NCBI RefSeq assembly: GCF_004114955.1 | Contig: NZ_CP030053.1 | Span: forward strand, 7,094,887-7,158,886 | Length of the DNA: 64,000 bases | Direction of reading: 5' to 3' | Source: Bradyrhizobium guangzhouense | GTDB taxonomy: Bacteria; Pseudomonadota; Alphaproteobacteria; Rhizobiales; Xanthobacteraceae | In this document: piece after piece, positions 53,892 to 62,931 of the stretch | Numbering within the stretch: the stretch's first letter is position 1 | Layout of the letters: each line of letters begins with the position of its first letter | Translations under genes and position numbers: made by a program | Notes under the pieces: generated by a model | Databases searched by the model: none | What the model was told of the DNA's origin: nothing | Seen by the model: only the letters and a program-made list of their open reading frames with translations

Positions 53892-56186
53892 TTACGCCTT
53901 CATCGCCCCCTTCACGGCTTCCGCCGTGATCGGCAGCGCCCGGACGCGGGCGCCGGAGGCGTTGAAGATGGCGTTGCCGATGGCGGGCGCCACGACCGTC
54001 ACCGCGGGCTCGCCGACGCCGGTGGCCTTCTCGCCATTGGCGATCACGGCGACCGCGACTTCGGGCATCTGGCTCATGCGAAGTGGCGTGTAGCTATCGA
54101 AGTTGGTCTGCTCGATGCCACCGTCCTTCAGCGTCGCCTTCTCGTGCATCGCCAGCGACAGGCCCCACAGCGCCGCACCCTCGACCTGGGCGCGGATGTT
54201 GTCGGGATGCACCTGCGTGCCGACGTCGGTTGCGACCGTGAGCTTCTTCACGGTCACTTCGCCCGAGGGCGCCACCGCGACATGCGCGACGCAAGCGGTC
54301 CAGCTTGCGGTCGCACGTTCCTGCGACGACACGCAGGCAACGCCCATGCCTTCACCCTTCGGCAGCTTCTTGGTGCCGTAACCGGCAAGGCCCATCGCGG
54401 CGAGCAGCGTGTTGCGCAGCCGCTGCGCGCCGCCGTCGTTCTTGCCGGCGCCGTCGAGCAGCGAGATGCGGAATTGCGCCGGATCCTTGCCGGTCGCCAC
54501 CGCGATCTCGTCGATCATGCTTTCGACCGCCCAGAAGGTCCAACCCGGCGCCACCGAGCGGAGCTGGCCCGACGGGGTGGCGTTGTGCGCCATCTCGTTC
54601 TTGATCGCGCGCACATTGTGGTTCGGCACGGTGTAGAAGAAGTCCGAACCGTTCACCGTGAACGCGTCGAGCGGGCCCTTCTTGTCGACCGAGGGCGACA
54701 GGAAGTCGGGAATGCCCCAGCGCTGGGTCGGCCAGGCCGAGACCACGTCGTGACTGAGCACGACGAGCTTGCCGTCGCCATCCACGCCGGCCTTCACTTT
54801 CTGGTAGGTGAGCGGACGCGAGAAATCCATCGTCATGTCGTTCTCGCGCGTGTAGATCACCTTCACCGGCTTGCCCACGGCCTTCGCCGCCTGCACTGCC
54901 GGCACCATCATGTCGGCGTCGAGCCTGCGGCCGAAACCGCCGCCGAGCCACATCTGGTGCATCACCACGAACTTCGGATCGATCCCGGCGGCGCCCGCCG
55001 CAATCGCGCCGGAGCGCGTCGCGAACTGGTTGCCGGAATAAATGTGCAGGATGTCGCCCTTGAACTCCGCCGTGGCGTTCATCGGCTCCATCGGCGCGTG
55101 GATGTTGATGCTGGTGGTGTATTCCGCCTCCAGCACCTTGGCCGCCGAGCCGAGCGCGGCCGCGACGTCGCCGTCCTTGACGAAGAACTGGCCGGAATCG
55201 TCGAGCCCCTGAAGCCGCTTGGCTTCGTCGAGCAGCGACTGGCTCGACAGCTTGGCATTCGGCCCGCCGTCATAGCTGACCTTCAGCGCCGCCGCGGCCT
55301 TCTTGGCGTTGGCGTAGGTGCCAGCCACCGCGACCACCCAGCCCGTCGTGGTCTGGGTCTTGTCGTCGAGGATGACGGCCTTGATGAAGCCAGGCACCTT
55401 CTTTGCGTCGCTGTCGTCGACCGATTTCACCGTGGCGCCGTAGCGCACCGGCGGGGTCACCACCGCGCCATAGGCCATGCCCGGAATCATCACGTCGATG
55501 CCGTACTTGGCCGTGCCGTTGGTCTTGGAGGGGATGTCGATCTGCGGCACCGACACGCCGATCATGGTGTACTGATCCGGCGTCTTCAGCTTGATCGCCT
55601 TCAGCTCGTCAGGCGTGAAGGTCTTGGTTGCCTTGCCGCTCTTGACGATGTCGGCGAAGCTCATCGACTTCTTGGACTTCGGATGCGTGACCATGGAGTC
55701 GCGCACGACCAGTTCGTCCTTGAAGTAGGGCGGCAGGCCCATGGCGGCCGCCGCGCCTTCCGTCAGTGCCATGCGTCCGGCCGCACCCGCCCGGCTCATC
55801 GCGTCGAAGTTCATCATGGTCGACCAGCTGCCGCCGGTGATCTGCGCACCGAGGACCGGATCGTTGAACTTCGGATCGTTGGAGGCGAGGTTGACCCGCA
55901 TGTCGCTCCACTTCGCGCCCAGCTCCTCGCAGACGATCTGCGCCATGGTGGAGGCGATGTGCTGGCCCATGTCGGCCTTGCCGCAGGTCACCGTGACGAG
56001 ACCATCCGGCGCGATCGAATACCAGACGCTCGGATCGAAATTGGCGGGCGCAGCAGCAAGCGCATCACCGATGCCGGGCACGCCGGCATAGCCGAGCACG
56101 AGGCCTGTGGCCGCGGTGCCGACCAGGAAGGAGCGGCGGCTGAGATCTGTCGTCTCTGGCGTGATGTTCTTCACGTGCTTGTTCAT
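53892..56186 (-). CDS. Molybdopterin-binding subunit of an IorB-type aldehyde/N-heterocycle dehydrogenase
   Basis: 764-residue large subunit of a xanthine-dehydrogenase-family hydroxylase of the isoquinoline 1-oxidoreductase (IorB) type. It starts with a twin-arginine signal ([21 protein letters not shown]), then [42 protein letters not shown] and [22 protein letters not shown], which are molybdopterin-contact regions. With the IorA-type subunit it forms a periplasmic hydroxylase for aldehydes or N-heterocycles. Its start overlaps the small-subunit stop by four bases. Confidence 0.93.
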   Translation of the reverse strand: MNKHVKNITPETTDLSRRSFLVGTAATGLVLGYAGVPGIGDALAAAPANFDPSVWYSIAPDGLVTVTCGKADMGQHIASTMAQIVCEELGAKWSDMRVNLASNDPKFNDPVLGAQITGGSWSTMMNFDAMSRAGAAGRMALTEGAAAAMGLPPYFKDELVVRDSMVTHPKSKKSMSFADIVKSGKATKTFTPDELKAIKLKTPDQYTMIGVSVPQIDIPSKTNGTAKYGIDVMIPGMAYGAVVTPPVRYGATVKSVDDSDAKKVPGFIKAVILDDKTQTTTGWVVAVAGTYANAKKAAAALKVSYDGGPNAKLSSQSLLDEAKRLQGLDDSGQFFVKDGDVAAALGSAAKVLEAEYTTSINIHAPMEPMNATAEFKGDILHIYSGNQFATRSGAIAAGAAGIDPKFVVMHQMWLGGGFGRRLDADMMVPAVQAAKAVGKPVKVIYTRENDMTMDFSRPLTYQKVKAGVDGDGKLVVLSHDVVSAWPTQRWGIPDFLSPSVDKKGPLDAFTVNGSDFFYTVPNHNVRAIKNEMAHNATPSGQLRSVAPGWTFWAVESMIDEIAVATGKDPAQFRISLLDGAGKNDGGAQRLRNTLLAAMGLAGYGTKKLPKGEGMGVACVSSQERATASWTACVAHVAVAPSGEVTVKKLTVATDVGTQVHPDNIRAQVEGAALWGLSLAMHEKATLKDGGIEQTNFDSYTPLRMSQMPEVAVAVIANGEKATGVGEPAVTVVAPAIGNAIFNASGARVRALPITAEAVKGAMKA

Positions 56187-56674
56187 GTGGGCCTCCGCTC
56201 GTTGCCGGCGGCGGATGCAGTGCGCATCTCGGTGGCGGCGCGCATGATTGCCTTCTGGATCCGCGAATAGGTCATGCAACGGCAGAGATTGCCGTCCATA
56301 TGCGCCACGACCTCTTCCTTGGTCGGATTGGAATTCTTCGCCAGCAGCGATGCTGCCTGCATGATCTGCCCCGACTGGCAGTAACCGCATTGCGGCACCT
56401 GCTCGGCGATCCAAGCCTTCTGCAGGGGATGGTCGCCCTTGGCGGACAGACCTTCGATGGTGGTGATCTTCTTGCCGGCGACATCGCCGACCATAGTCTG
56501 GCACGAGCGCACGGCTTCGCCGTTGACGTGCACGGTGCAGGCCCCACACAGGCCGGCACCGCAGCCGAATTTCGTGCCGGTCATCTGCAATTGTTCGCGG
56601 ATGGCCCAAAGGAGCGGCGTGTCGTTTGCCGCATCCACGGACATACTCCGCCCGTTGATCGTGAGCGTTGGCAT
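56183..56674 (-). CDS. [2Fe-2S] subunit of an IorA-type dehydrogenase
   Basis: 163-residue small subunit with two iron-sulfur clusters: plant-type C38GAGLC43GAC46 with Cys58 in AVRSC, and the helical cluster [11 protein letters not shown] with [10 protein letters not shown]. It passes electrons from the molybdenum subunit. The frame is open up to 56827, but ATG 56674 ([11 protein letters not shown]) is the family start. ATGA overlap with the large-subunit gene gives translational coupling. No cytochrome partner or XdhC-like maturation gene is adjacent. Confidence 0.93.
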   Translation of the reverse strand: MPTLTINGRSMSVDAANDTPLLWAIREQLQMTGTKFGCGAGLCGACTVHVNGEAVRSCQTMVGDVAGKKITTIEGLSAKGDHPLQKAWIAEQVPQCGYCQSGQIMQAASLLAKNSNPTKEEVVAHMDGNLCRCMTYSRIQKAIMRAATEMRTASAAGNERRPT

Positions 56675-57210
56675 AGGCGTCTTCCCCTGCCGGTGCATGA
56701 AGCCGCTTACGGCGGCAACTTGGTTGACGGACGCCCACCGGGCTGGCTTCCGCCTTGCGCGCAAGAATGATCGGGTTCGCGCGCAGAGGCAAATGCAATT
56801 TGGAATCGATCGAAACAAACTCGGCATTCAAGTGTTGTGCGTTGCGACAACAGCGCTGACGTTAGCGACTGGACACAACAAGATGGCGCGTTGCGCGTGT
56901 ATGCGATCGTCGCGAGGCAGTTTCTTCGAGGTAACTTGGCGGGCTAAGGTGTCGCCGCTTGCGCTGGATTCCTTTCCCCCTTGTGGGAGAAGGTGGCGTA
57001 GGCGGCCTTCGGCCGCCGTTCTAAAATGGACGCCGAAGCGAAGCTTCGGCTACGGCGCCGGATGAGGGGTCTCTCTCCACTCGCGAAACTGTTCGTGAGG
57101 ATGGAGACCCCTCACCCGGCTTCGCTTCGCGAATCCACCCTCTCCCGCAAGGGGAAAGGGTGCACCACCGTCGCGGCTTGATAGAACGAGAACAAGAAAG
57201 GGCGGAAGCA
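56675..57210. other. Intergenic region, 536 bases, with a large repeat
   Basis: Divergent gap between the iorA-type gene and an alpha/beta-hydrolase gene. The first 300 bases should carry the iorAB promoter; GTTGCGACAAC near 56842 is a small palindrome. The rest is the repeat at 56971-57160. No gene is visible. Confidence 0.5.
56971..57160. repeat. Large inverted repeat, CCTTTCCCCC family
   Basis: CCTTTCCCCCTTGTGGGAGA at the left pairs with TCTCCCGCAAGGGGAAAGG at the right, with inner arms GATGAGGGGTCTC / GAGACCCCTCA. About 190 bases; the only member in this window. It lies just before the hydrolase gene and could be part of its leader. Confidence 0.85.
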
Positions 57211-57975
57211 ATGCCAAGGATTAATCGCGACGGCGTCGGCATCTATTACGAGGTTCATGGCGACGGGCCGCCGCTGCTGCTGACCCACGGCTATTCCTCG
57301 ACCTCGGCGATGTGGCATGGGCAGGTCGATGCGCTGGCGAAAGACCACACACTTATCCTGTGGGACATGCGCGGGCACGGCCAGTCAGATTATCCTGACG
57401 ATCCCAAGGCCTATAGCGAAGCGCTCACGGTCGGCGACATGGCGGCAATCCTCGATATCGTCGGCGCCAACAGCACCATCATCGGCGGGCTGTCGCTCGG
57501 CGGCTACATGTCGCTCGCGTTCTATCGCGCCCATCCCGAACGCACGCGCGCGCTGCTGATCATCGACACGGGTCCGGGCTTCAGGAAGGACGACGCGCGC
57601 GAGGCCTGGAATGCGCGGGCGCTCGCCACCGCCGACAAGCTCGATCGCGAAGGTCTCGACGTATTGAAAGCGGCGACGCGCGAGCGCGCCACTGCCAGCC
57701 ACCGCAATGCCAAGGGCTTGGCGCTCGCCGCGCGCGGCATGCTGACCCAGCGCGATGCCGCGGTGATGGAGCTGCTGCCCGAGATCAAGGTGCCGAGCCT
57801 GATCGTGGTCGGCGCCGACGATACGCCGTTCCTGGCGGCGTCGGATTACATGGCGGCCAAGATCCCCGGCGCACAAAAGGTCGTGATTCCCGCGGCCGGA
57901 CACGCCGTCAACATCGATCAGCCCAAGGCTTTTATTGACGCCGTGGTGCCTTTCCTGAAGAACTTGCCGGCGTAA
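57211..57975 (+). CDS. Alpha/beta-fold hydrolase
   Basis: 254-residue cytoplasmic hydrolase: PPLLLTHGYSSTSAMWHGQ (oxyanion HG), LWDMRGHGQSDYPDDP, the nucleophile elbow GGLSLGGYMS, acid in VVGADDTPFL and histidine in AAGHAVNIDQP. The layout fits the 3-oxoadipate enol-lactonase / haloperoxidase-like group; substrate unknown. GGGCGGAAG precedes ATG 57211. It is followed 19 bases later by a small exported protein. Confidence 0.92.
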   Translation: MPRINRDGVGIYYEVHGDGPPLLLTHGYSSTSAMWHGQVDALAKDHTLILWDMRGHGQSDYPDDPKAYSEALTVGDMAAILDIVGANSTIIGGLSLGGYMSLAFYRAHPERTRALLIIDTGPGFRKDDAREAWNARALATADKLDREGLDVLKAATRERATASHRNAKGLALAARGMLTQRDAAVMELLPEIKVPSLIVVGADDTPFLAASDYMAAKIPGAQKVVIPAAGHAVNIDQPKAFIDAVVPFLKNLPA

Positions 57976-57994
57976 ACGACGAGACGAGGATTCC

Positions 57995-58336
57995 ATGAAG
58001 CGGGCAATCTTGGGGGCGGGCGCAGCGTTTCTCATCATGGCAGCATCCGTGCAGGCCGAGCCGTTCGGCACGGTGCCGCCGCGCCGTCCCTTCGTCGACA
58101 CCTTGTCGAACAACACGCCCCTGGCGTTCGGGATGGACGCGGACCAGACCGCGCACGCGCTCGGACAGCCGCTTCAATATGTCCGCGGCCGTCCCGGCAA
58201 CGAGATCTATCTCGCATTACGCGATCTCGGCGGCAGCGGACTGGTGCCATCCCGCCACCGCCTGTTCCTGCAATTCCGTCATGGACGGCTGGCAGGGTGG
58301 AAAGAGGACTATGGCAACAACTGGATGTGGGAGTGA
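57995..58336 (+). CDS. Small exported hypothetical protein
   Basis: 113 residues with a clear signal peptide (MKRAILGAGAAFLIMAASVQA). The mature part has FGMDADQTAHALGQPLQYVRGRPGNEIYLALRDLGGSG and a C-terminus FRHGRLAGWKEDYGNNWMWE; the ...ALGxPL...G..... pattern faintly recalls SmpA/OmlA-like lipoproteins but lacks a lipobox. Periplasmic location is likely; function unknown. Probably co-transcribed with the hydrolase gene. Confidence 0.8.
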   Translation: MKRAILGAGAAFLIMAASVQAEPFGTVPPRRPFVDTLSNNTPLAFGMDADQTAHALGQPLQYVRGRPGNEIYLALRDLGGSGLVPSRHRLFLQFRHGRLAGWKEDYGNNWMWE

Positions 58337-58375
58337 GAGTGGCTGCGCTGCTTCCCTCATTCTGGAGGCTTCCCT

Positions 58376-58414
58376 CGTCATTCCGGGGCGCGCGTCAGCG
58401 CGAACCCGGAATGA
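58376..58414. repeat. Short GTCATTCCGGGGCG-family hairpin
   Basis: CGTCATTCCGGGGCGCGCGT pairs with CGCGAACCCGGAATGACG. Placed between the exported protein and the dienelactone-hydrolase gene, on the transcribed strand. Confidence 0.8.
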
Positions 58415-58448
58415 CGAAATCAACGATCAACCAAGAAGGACAACCCGC

Positions 58449-59120
58449 GTGGGACAAGACATCAAACTGACGGCGTCGGACAATTTCCAGCTTGGCGCCT
58501 ATCGCGCCGATCCGACCGGCGCGCCGAAGGGCGCTGTGGTGGTGATCCAGGAGATCTTTGGCGTCAATCATCACATCCGCTCGGTCTGCGACCGCCTCGC
58601 CGGCGAAAGCTATGTCGCGATCGCGCCGTCGATCTTCGATCGGACCTCGCCAGGCTTCCAGTCCGGCTATACGCCCGATGAGATCGCGGAAGCGCGCAAG
58701 TTCGTCGCCAATCCGGATTGGGCGGCGATGCTGCGCGACACGCAGGCCGCCATCGATGCGGTCAAAAGCGTCGGCCCGGTCGGCATCATCGGCTTTTGCC
58801 TCGGCGGCAGCATCGCCTTTGTCGCGGCGACGCGGCTGACCGGCCTGAAGGCCGCGATCGGCTATTACGGCGGCGCCGTCGTGCGCTTTGCCGACGAAAC
58901 GCCGAACGTGCCGACGCAGCTGCATTTCGGCGAGAAGGATGCCGGCATTCCCCTCACAGATGTCGAGACCGTCAAGGCGAAGCGGCCCGACGTCGAGGTC
59001 TTCACCTATCCCGGCGCCCAGCACGGCTTCCATTGCGACGAGCGGCCGAGCTACGACAAGGCCAGCTCCGAGATCGCCTGGCCACGCAGCATGGCGTTCT
59101 TTGCCAAGCATTTGAAGTAA
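58449..59120 (+). CDS. Dienelactone hydrolase family protein
   Basis: 223-residue alpha/beta hydrolase of the dienelactone hydrolase family: GAVVVIQEIFGVNHHIRSVCDRLA, nucleophilic cysteine in GIIGFCLGGSIAF, aspartate in FGEKDAGIPL and histidine in PGAQHGFHC, so the Cys-Asp-His set is intact. It may open dienelactone or related lactone rings in aromatic degradation; neighbours give no pathway. The frame is open upstream; GTG 58449 with AAGGAC before it gives the family length. Confidence 0.9.
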   Translation: MGQDIKLTASDNFQLGAYRADPTGAPKGAVVVIQEIFGVNHHIRSVCDRLAGESYVAIAPSIFDRTSPGFQSGYTPDEIAEARKFVANPDWAAMLRDTQAAIDAVKSVGPVGIIGFCLGGSIAFVAATRLTGLKAAIGYYGGAVVRFADETPNVPTQLHFGEKDAGIPLTDVETVKAKRPDVEVFTYPGAQHGFHCDERPSYDKASSEIAWPRSMAFFAKHLK

Positions 59121-59139
59121 GGCGCGCGACTCTCTCCTC

Positions 59140-59180
59140 CGTCATTCCGGGCTCGCGACTTCGTCGCGCCCCGGAATGAC
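59140..59180. repeat. Short GTCATTCCGGG-family hairpin
   Basis: CGTCATTCCGGGCTCGCGAC pairs with GTCGCGCCCCGGAATGAC. It follows the dienelactone-hydrolase stop by 19 bases and may act as a 3' end. Confidence 0.8.
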
Positions 59181-59272
59181 AAGAAGGAGGAAGACCGGAA
59201 ATCGGGTGGCCGCACGACGCCACCCGGCGATAGAGCTGGCCGATCAAGCCAGGTCACGCCGGGAGACACGTC

Positions 59273-59755
59273 ATGCAGCAGGCCAACACGAACATCGTCA
59301 TCCGCAATCCGTTCGGCACCATGGACGTGCCTGCGCCCGGCGATGCCGACGTCCTGCACTATGCCATCTCGGCGTCGCTGGCCGGCGATGCCGCCGACTG
59401 CAATGCGGCGCAATGGGCCTCCATTGCTGCGCCGTCCGATCCGCTCGAAGGCACCTGGGCGAGCCGCTGGAACGGCGGTGCTGACCCGACCATTTCGGGC
59501 GATACGCCGGAGCTTTGGAAACAGGGTCGCGCCGAAGTGCGCGTCGTACGCGAGCGGATCTATCTGCGGTTCGATTGGGACAATGGCCGACGGCACGGGC
59601 TGATCGATGCCATCAGAGAGAGCGGCAATGGGCTGATCGGGAAATACATCAACCTGACCAATCCCGCGATCGTCAGGCCGTGGATCGGGCTCGTAGTCGA
59701 TGCCTTCAGGATCGACGGATGTTTTCCGAACGGACGGCTGGATTTCAGGCGATGA
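59273..59755 (+). CDS. Hypothetical protein, conserved type
   Basis: 160-residue soluble protein without signal or membrane segment. Notable stretches are LEGTWASRWNGGADPTISGDTPELWKQGRAEVRVVRERIYLRFDWDNGRRHGLIDAIRESGNGLIGKYIN; the strand-rich pattern suggests a small beta-barrel (lipocalin-like), which is only an impression. GGGAGAC precedes the ATG. I do not recognise a family. Confidence 0.75.
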   Translation: MQQANTNIVIRNPFGTMDVPAPGDADVLHYAISASLAGDAADCNAAQWASIAAPSDPLEGTWASRWNGGADPTISGDTPELWKQGRAEVRVVRERIYLRFDWDNGRRHGLIDAIRESGNGLIGKYINLTNPAIVRPWIGLVVDAFRIDGCFPNGRLDFRR

Positions 59756-59762
59756 TCTCCGC

Positions 59763-59887
59763 TGTCATTCCGGGGCGCGCGTAGCGCGAGCTATGGTGCG
59801 CAATTGCGCACCTGAGAATCCATTGTGCGGCAGAGACGGTCGAGGAATGGATTCCGGGCGCGCGACTTCGTCGCGCCCCGGAATGAC
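59763..59887. repeat. Long inverted repeat, GTCATTCCGGGGCG family
   Basis: TGTCATTCCGGGGCGCGCGT pairs with CGCGCCCCGGAATGACA; inner arms GAGAATCCATT / GGAATGGATTC also occur. It separates the hypothetical gene from the convergent export lipoprotein gene. Confidence 0.85.
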
Positions 59888-59894
59888 AACAGAA

Positions 59895-60635
59895 CTAGAA
59901 CCAGCGCTCGCCGACGAACACGGTGTCGCCGGGGCTGACGGGCGTGCCTAAGGGCACGACGGCGCGCATGGCGCCGCCGGCTTCGGTGTGGGTCACGGTG
60001 ACCATGTCGCGCTTGGCGCGCGGCGAGAAGCCGCCGGCGATCGCGACCGCGCTCTCGACCGTCATGTTGGGCACGTAAGGATATTGGCCGGGCGCCGCGA
60101 CTTCGCCGAGGATGAAGAACGGGCGGTAGGACTCGATCTCCACGGCGACGGACGGTTCGCGGATAAAGCCGTTGCGCAGGCGCGCGGCGATCTCGCCGGC
60201 AAGGCCCGCCGGGGTACGACCACGCGCCGGCACCGATCCGATCAGCGGCATGGTGATGGAGCCGCCGGCATCGATGGCGTAGCTGTTGGTGAGACCTTCC
60301 TGACCGTAGACCACGACACGCAGCTTGTCGCCGGCATCGAGATGGTAGGAGGCGTCGTAGCGGACGGGTGCCGCCATTACCGGCGCCGCATAGGCGACCG
60401 GAACGGGCGCGGGACCCGAGGCAAAGGAATTGGTGAGCGCATCAATGGCGCCACCGCCATTGTTGGCGACGACGACCGGACGCGGCGCGCCGTAGGGCGA
60501 GCCATAGGCCATCGTGTCGAGATCTGCGCGGGGTTGCACATAGGCGACGGGACCTGTGGTCTGCATGCAGCCGCCCAGGGTCAGCGCGGCGGACGCTGCC
60601 ATGATCAACCATCGAAACGCGCGTGCAACCGGCAC
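59895..60635 (-). CDS. Polysaccharide export (Wza-like) lipoprotein
   Basis: About 246 residues. A lipoprotein signal with lipobox LGGC precedes a Poly_export domain (YHLDAGDKLRVVVYGQEGLTNSYAIDAGGSITMPLIGSVPARGRTPAGLAGEIAARL) and an SLBB domain (FFILGEVAAPGQYPYVPNMTVESAVAIAGGFSPRA). It would form the outer-membrane pore for a polysaccharide. No Wzc-type kinase or glycosyltransferase is near. The start is uncertain: GTG 60635 with AGGGA upstream is preferred; GTG 60674 and ATG 60602 are options. Confidence 0.88.
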   Translation of the reverse strand: MPVARAFRWLIMAASAALTLGGCMQTTGPVAYVQPRADLDTMAYGSPYGAPRPVVVANNGGGAIDALTNSFASGPAPVPVAYAAPVMAAPVRYDASYHLDAGDKLRVVVYGQEGLTNSYAIDAGGSITMPLIGSVPARGRTPAGLAGEIAARLRNGFIREPSVAVEIESYRPFFILGEVAAPGQYPYVPNMTVESAVAIAGGFSPRAKRDMVTVTHTEAGGAMRAVVPLGTPVSPGDTVFVGERWF

Positions 60636-60726
60636 AGGACCATCCCTGAATAGGAGACAGCTCCAGTGATGCACCCGTTATGGTTAATAAAGGGTTGAGG
60701 AGGCGGCGGCGCCAACGGCGTGGTTT

Positions 60727-60817
60727 CGTTCCGGGGCGACGCGTGAGCGTCGAACCCGGAATCTCGCGCTACAATTTCTGGATTCCGGGTTCGCGCTTGC
60801 GCGCGCCCCGGAATGAC
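60727..60817. repeat. Inverted repeat, GTCATTCCGGGGCG-related
   Basis: CGTTCCGGGGCGACGCG at the left pairs loosely with CGCGCGCCCCGGAATGAC at the right; inner GAACCCGGAATC / GATTCCGGGTTC is exact. It lies between the msrA stop and the lipoprotein start, both minus strand. Confidence 0.75.
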
Positions 60818-60828
60818 AGGCCGAAGCC

Positions 60829-61485
60829 TTACACACTCACACCCACGCCAACGGGACACGCCACGCCGGTGCCGCCGAGACCGCAATAGCCGGCGGGGTT
60901 CTTCGCCAGATATTGCTGATGATAGTCCTCGGCGAAATAGAACGCGCCGGCAGGCGCGATCTCGGTGGTGATGGCGCCGAGACCTTTGGCCTTGAGCGCC
61001 TTCTGATAGAGCGCCTTCGATTCGTCGGCGGCCGTCTTCTGCGCATCGGAGGAAGTATAGATCGCACTCCGATATTGTGTGCCGACATCGTTGCCCTGGC
61101 GCATGCCCTGTGTCGGGTTGTGGTTCTCCCAGAACGTCTTCAGCAGCTTCCCGTAAGAGATCTTCTTGGGATCGAACACGACCAATACCACTTCGGTGTG
61201 GCCGGTGCGACCCGAGCAGGTCTCTTCATAGGTCGGGTTCGGCGTGTGACCGCCGGCATAGCCGACGGCAGTGGTGTAGATGCCCTCGCCAAGCTCCCAG
61301 AATTTCCGCTCGGCGCCCCAGAAGCAACCGAGCCCGAACACGGCCTGCTCGAGACCGTCGGGATAAGGCGGCTTCAACCTGCTGCCGTTGACGAAATGGA
61401 TGCTCGCGGTGGGAATGGCTTGCGCACGGCCGGGCAGCGCGTCGGCTGCATCAGGCAATGCGGTGGACTTGCGCATGAACAGCAT
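60829..61485 (-). CDS. msrA: Peptide-methionine (S)-S-oxide reductase
   Basis: 218-residue repair enzyme that reduces S-methionine sulfoxide in oxidised proteins. The active site [14 protein letters not shown] has the catalytic Cys54; [27 protein letters not shown] and [28 protein letters not shown] sequence (here [16 protein letters not shown]) are family hallmarks. Cysteines near the C-terminus ([10 protein letters not shown]) serve as resolving residues. ATG 61485 after GGAG was chosen over an upstream open frame. Confidence 0.95.
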   Translation of the reverse strand: MLFMRKSTALPDAADALPGRAQAIPTASIHFVNGSRLKPPYPDGLEQAVFGLGCFWGAERKFWELGEGIYTTAVGYAGGHTPNPTYEETCSGRTGHTEVVLVVFDPKKISYGKLLKTFWENHNPTQGMRQGNDVGTQYRSAIYTSSDAQKTAADESKALYQKALKAKGLGAITTEIAPAGAFYFAEDYHQQYLAKNPAGYCGLGGTGVACPVGVGVSV

Positions 61486-61613
61486 GATGGGATCTCCGAG
61501 AAACGAGCTGGCGCGCGCCTGAACCAGGTGCTCAGGCGGCGGGCTCGCGATCGAGTGGGAATATAGGTCTCTACGCAAGGAGCGGCAGGCTTGTTACGCC
61601 ACCGCTCGTTCCG

Positions 61614-61675
61614 AGCTCAATCCCGGCGGGAATTGAAAGCTCAATCCCGGCGAGAATTGTATCAATCCCGGGAAT
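61614..61675. repeat. Tandem direct repeat AGCTCAATCCCGGCG (two and a half copies)
   Basis: AGCTCAATCCCGGCGGGAAT at 61614 and AGCTCAATCCCGGCGAGAAT at 61638, a 24-base period, then a partial copy CAATCCCGGGAAT that overlaps the stop codon of the 61662-61979 gene. CCCGG/CCGGG can also fold locally. Confidence 0.85.
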
Positions 61676-61979
61676 AGCCGATCAGCGGCTTGCGCGGGCG
61701 GAACAGGATCATCAGCAAAATGCCGAGCAGGCCGAGCACGGCGAACACCGGCTGGTCCAGCACCAGGCGGATCACCGAGGTCCAGAGCCAGGGCGCCTTG
61801 GCCTCGACCCAGGCCCGGAAAGCGGACTGGCTGGCCTGGTTGATGTCGTTCCAGAACTGGCCGAACCGGGTGAACCGCAGGGTCTGGTCGGCCACCCAGC
61901 GGGCACCGTCATAGACCATGAAGAAGAACCCGCCGGCCAGCAGCAGCAAGCCAATCAGTCGGAAAAAGCCGCGGATCAT
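61662..61979 (-). CDS. Small hypothetical membrane protein
   Basis: 105 residues with hydrophobic segments at about 6-26 (FRLIGLLLLAGGFFFMVYDG) and 75-95 (PVFAVLGLLGILLMILFRP) and an amphipathic middle containing FTRFGQFWNDINQASQSAFRAWVEAKAPWLW. No catalytic motif is seen. It is divergent from rpsT and stands alone. Confidence 0.8.
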   Translation of the reverse strand: MIRGFFRLIGLLLLAGGFFFMVYDGARWVADQTLRFTRFGQFWNDINQASQSAFRAWVEAKAPWLWTSVIRLVLDQPVFAVLGLLGILLMILFRPRKPLIGYSRD

Positions 61980-62368
61980 ACCCCACCCAATTTGGTCACC
62001 CGATCGGACGACCCCGATAAACGCCGTCTGCCAATAGCCAAGAGACGGCAGAAATTCAACCTCATCAGGGCGTTACAGTCCCTCCCGGCGCGCCCCTGGG
62101 TCGGCTTTTCCAGCCCCGAAAGCGTTGACGGTGCCGAAGACCCCCTCTATAAGGGCGCCAACTGGCGGCGGGCGCAATCCTGCCGCCGCTGTTCTTTGAG
62201 CAGTTGCAGGCTCTTTTGGGGCCTCAGAGATGGCCGCAAGGCTCATCGCTCATGTTCCGGGAACGGCCCAGCAACCGAACACCCTAAATCCGAGCGTCGA
62301 TTCCGCGGTCAAGCTGCCGGCGCTATCAGACCAAGACGCGACCGGACCCCGCAAAGGACATTGAGACC
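61980..62368. other. Intergenic region, 389 bases
   Basis: Divergent gap between the membrane-protein gene and rpsT. It contains the rpsT promoter at 62125-62153, giving rpsT a leader of about 210 bases, which leaves space for regulation. No other gene is seen. Confidence 0.6.
62125..62153 (+). promoter_or_regulatory. Sigma-70 promoter of rpsT
   Basis: TTGACG and TATAAG with an optimal 17-base spacer, followed by GGGCGCC, a GC-rich start region resembling stringently controlled promoters of ribosomal genes. Confidence 0.75.
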
Positions 62369-62635
62369 ATGGCCAACACTACCTCCGCCAAGAAAGCGAC
62401 GCGCAAGATCGCCCGCCGTACCGCCGTCAACAAGTCGCGCCGCACCCAGATGCGCGGCGCCGTGCGCACCGTCGAAGAAGCCATCAAGACCGGCGACCGC
62501 GCCGCCGCCGCGAAAGCGCTGGCCGCTGCCGAGCCGGCGCTGATGCGCGCCGCCCAGCGCAACATCATTCACAAGAACAACGCCAGCCGCAAAGTCTCGC
62601 GCCTCACCGCGCAGATCGCCAAGCTTGCCAAGTAA
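62369..62635 (+). CDS. rpsT: 30S ribosomal protein S20
   Basis: 88-residue primary 16S rRNA-binding protein: [44 protein letters not shown] and the ending [23 protein letters not shown] match S20 throughout. AAGGA precedes the ATG by nine bases. It is monocistronic, with its own promoter upstream and a terminator at 62743. In many alphaproteobacteria dnaA follows rpsT; here dnaA is not reached within the window. Confidence 0.98.
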   Translation: MANTTSAKKATRKIARRTAVNKSRRTQMRGAVRTVEEAIKTGDRAAAAKALAAAEPALMRAAQRNIIHKNNASRKVSRLTAQIAKLAK

Positions 62636-62742
62636 GCGCGTCAAGGAAGCTCACCACGCAAGCTCGCGCTCGCTAGGCGAGTTCGTCGCGCGACCCGATC
62701 ACCTCATCCGATCGGTTGAAGCGAACATCGCAAGTCTCGATC

Positions 62743-62768
62743 AGCCCGGCTTTCACGCCGGGCTTTTT
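62743..62768 (+). terminator. Rho-independent terminator after rpsT
   Basis: AGCCCGGC / GCCGGGCT arms with a TTTCAC loop, followed by TTTTT. It lies 107 bases after the rpsT stop. Confidence 0.9.
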
Positions 62769-62870
62769 GTTGGCTGTCACAATTCACGCTTGCAGTCTCT
62801 TCACGCTCGCAGTCTTTGGGGCGACCGATCTTCCGTTGGAAGAATGTCGTCGTCTTCGCTATGCTACCTT

Positions 62871-62908
62871 CGTAGTTTTGGTCCGTAGTTTTGGCCCGTA
62901 GTTTTACC
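62871..62908. repeat. Tandem 13-bp repeat CGTAGTTTTGGYC, three copies
   Basis: CGTAGTTTTGGTC (62871), CGTAGTTTTGGCC (62884) and CGTAGTTTTACC (62897) follow without a gap. A looser relative, CCGTAGTTTCACC, occurs near 63018. Iteron-like in form. Confidence 0.88.
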
Positions 62909-62910
62909 TG

Positions 62911-62931
62911 CCGCTGTTTTTGCAACAGCGG
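62911..62931. repeat. Hairpin just after the 13-bp repeats
   Basis: CCGCTGTT and AACAGCGG are perfect 8-base arms around TTTGC. No T-run follows. Confidence 0.8.

Noticed and set aside
53313..56270. 985-codon open frame on the plus strand across the HD-GYP start and IorB gene
   Set aside because: Composition (Arg/His/Gly/Asp-rich) is that of an antisense shadow; IorB on the minus strand has all family motifs.
58376..60817. Insertion-sequence ends
   Set aside because: The inverted repeats enclose no transposase and no target duplications are visible; they fit REP/BIME-like intergenic repeats.
62871..62908. CRISPR-like array
   Set aside because: The 13-bp units are directly adjacent without spacers and there are no cas genes.
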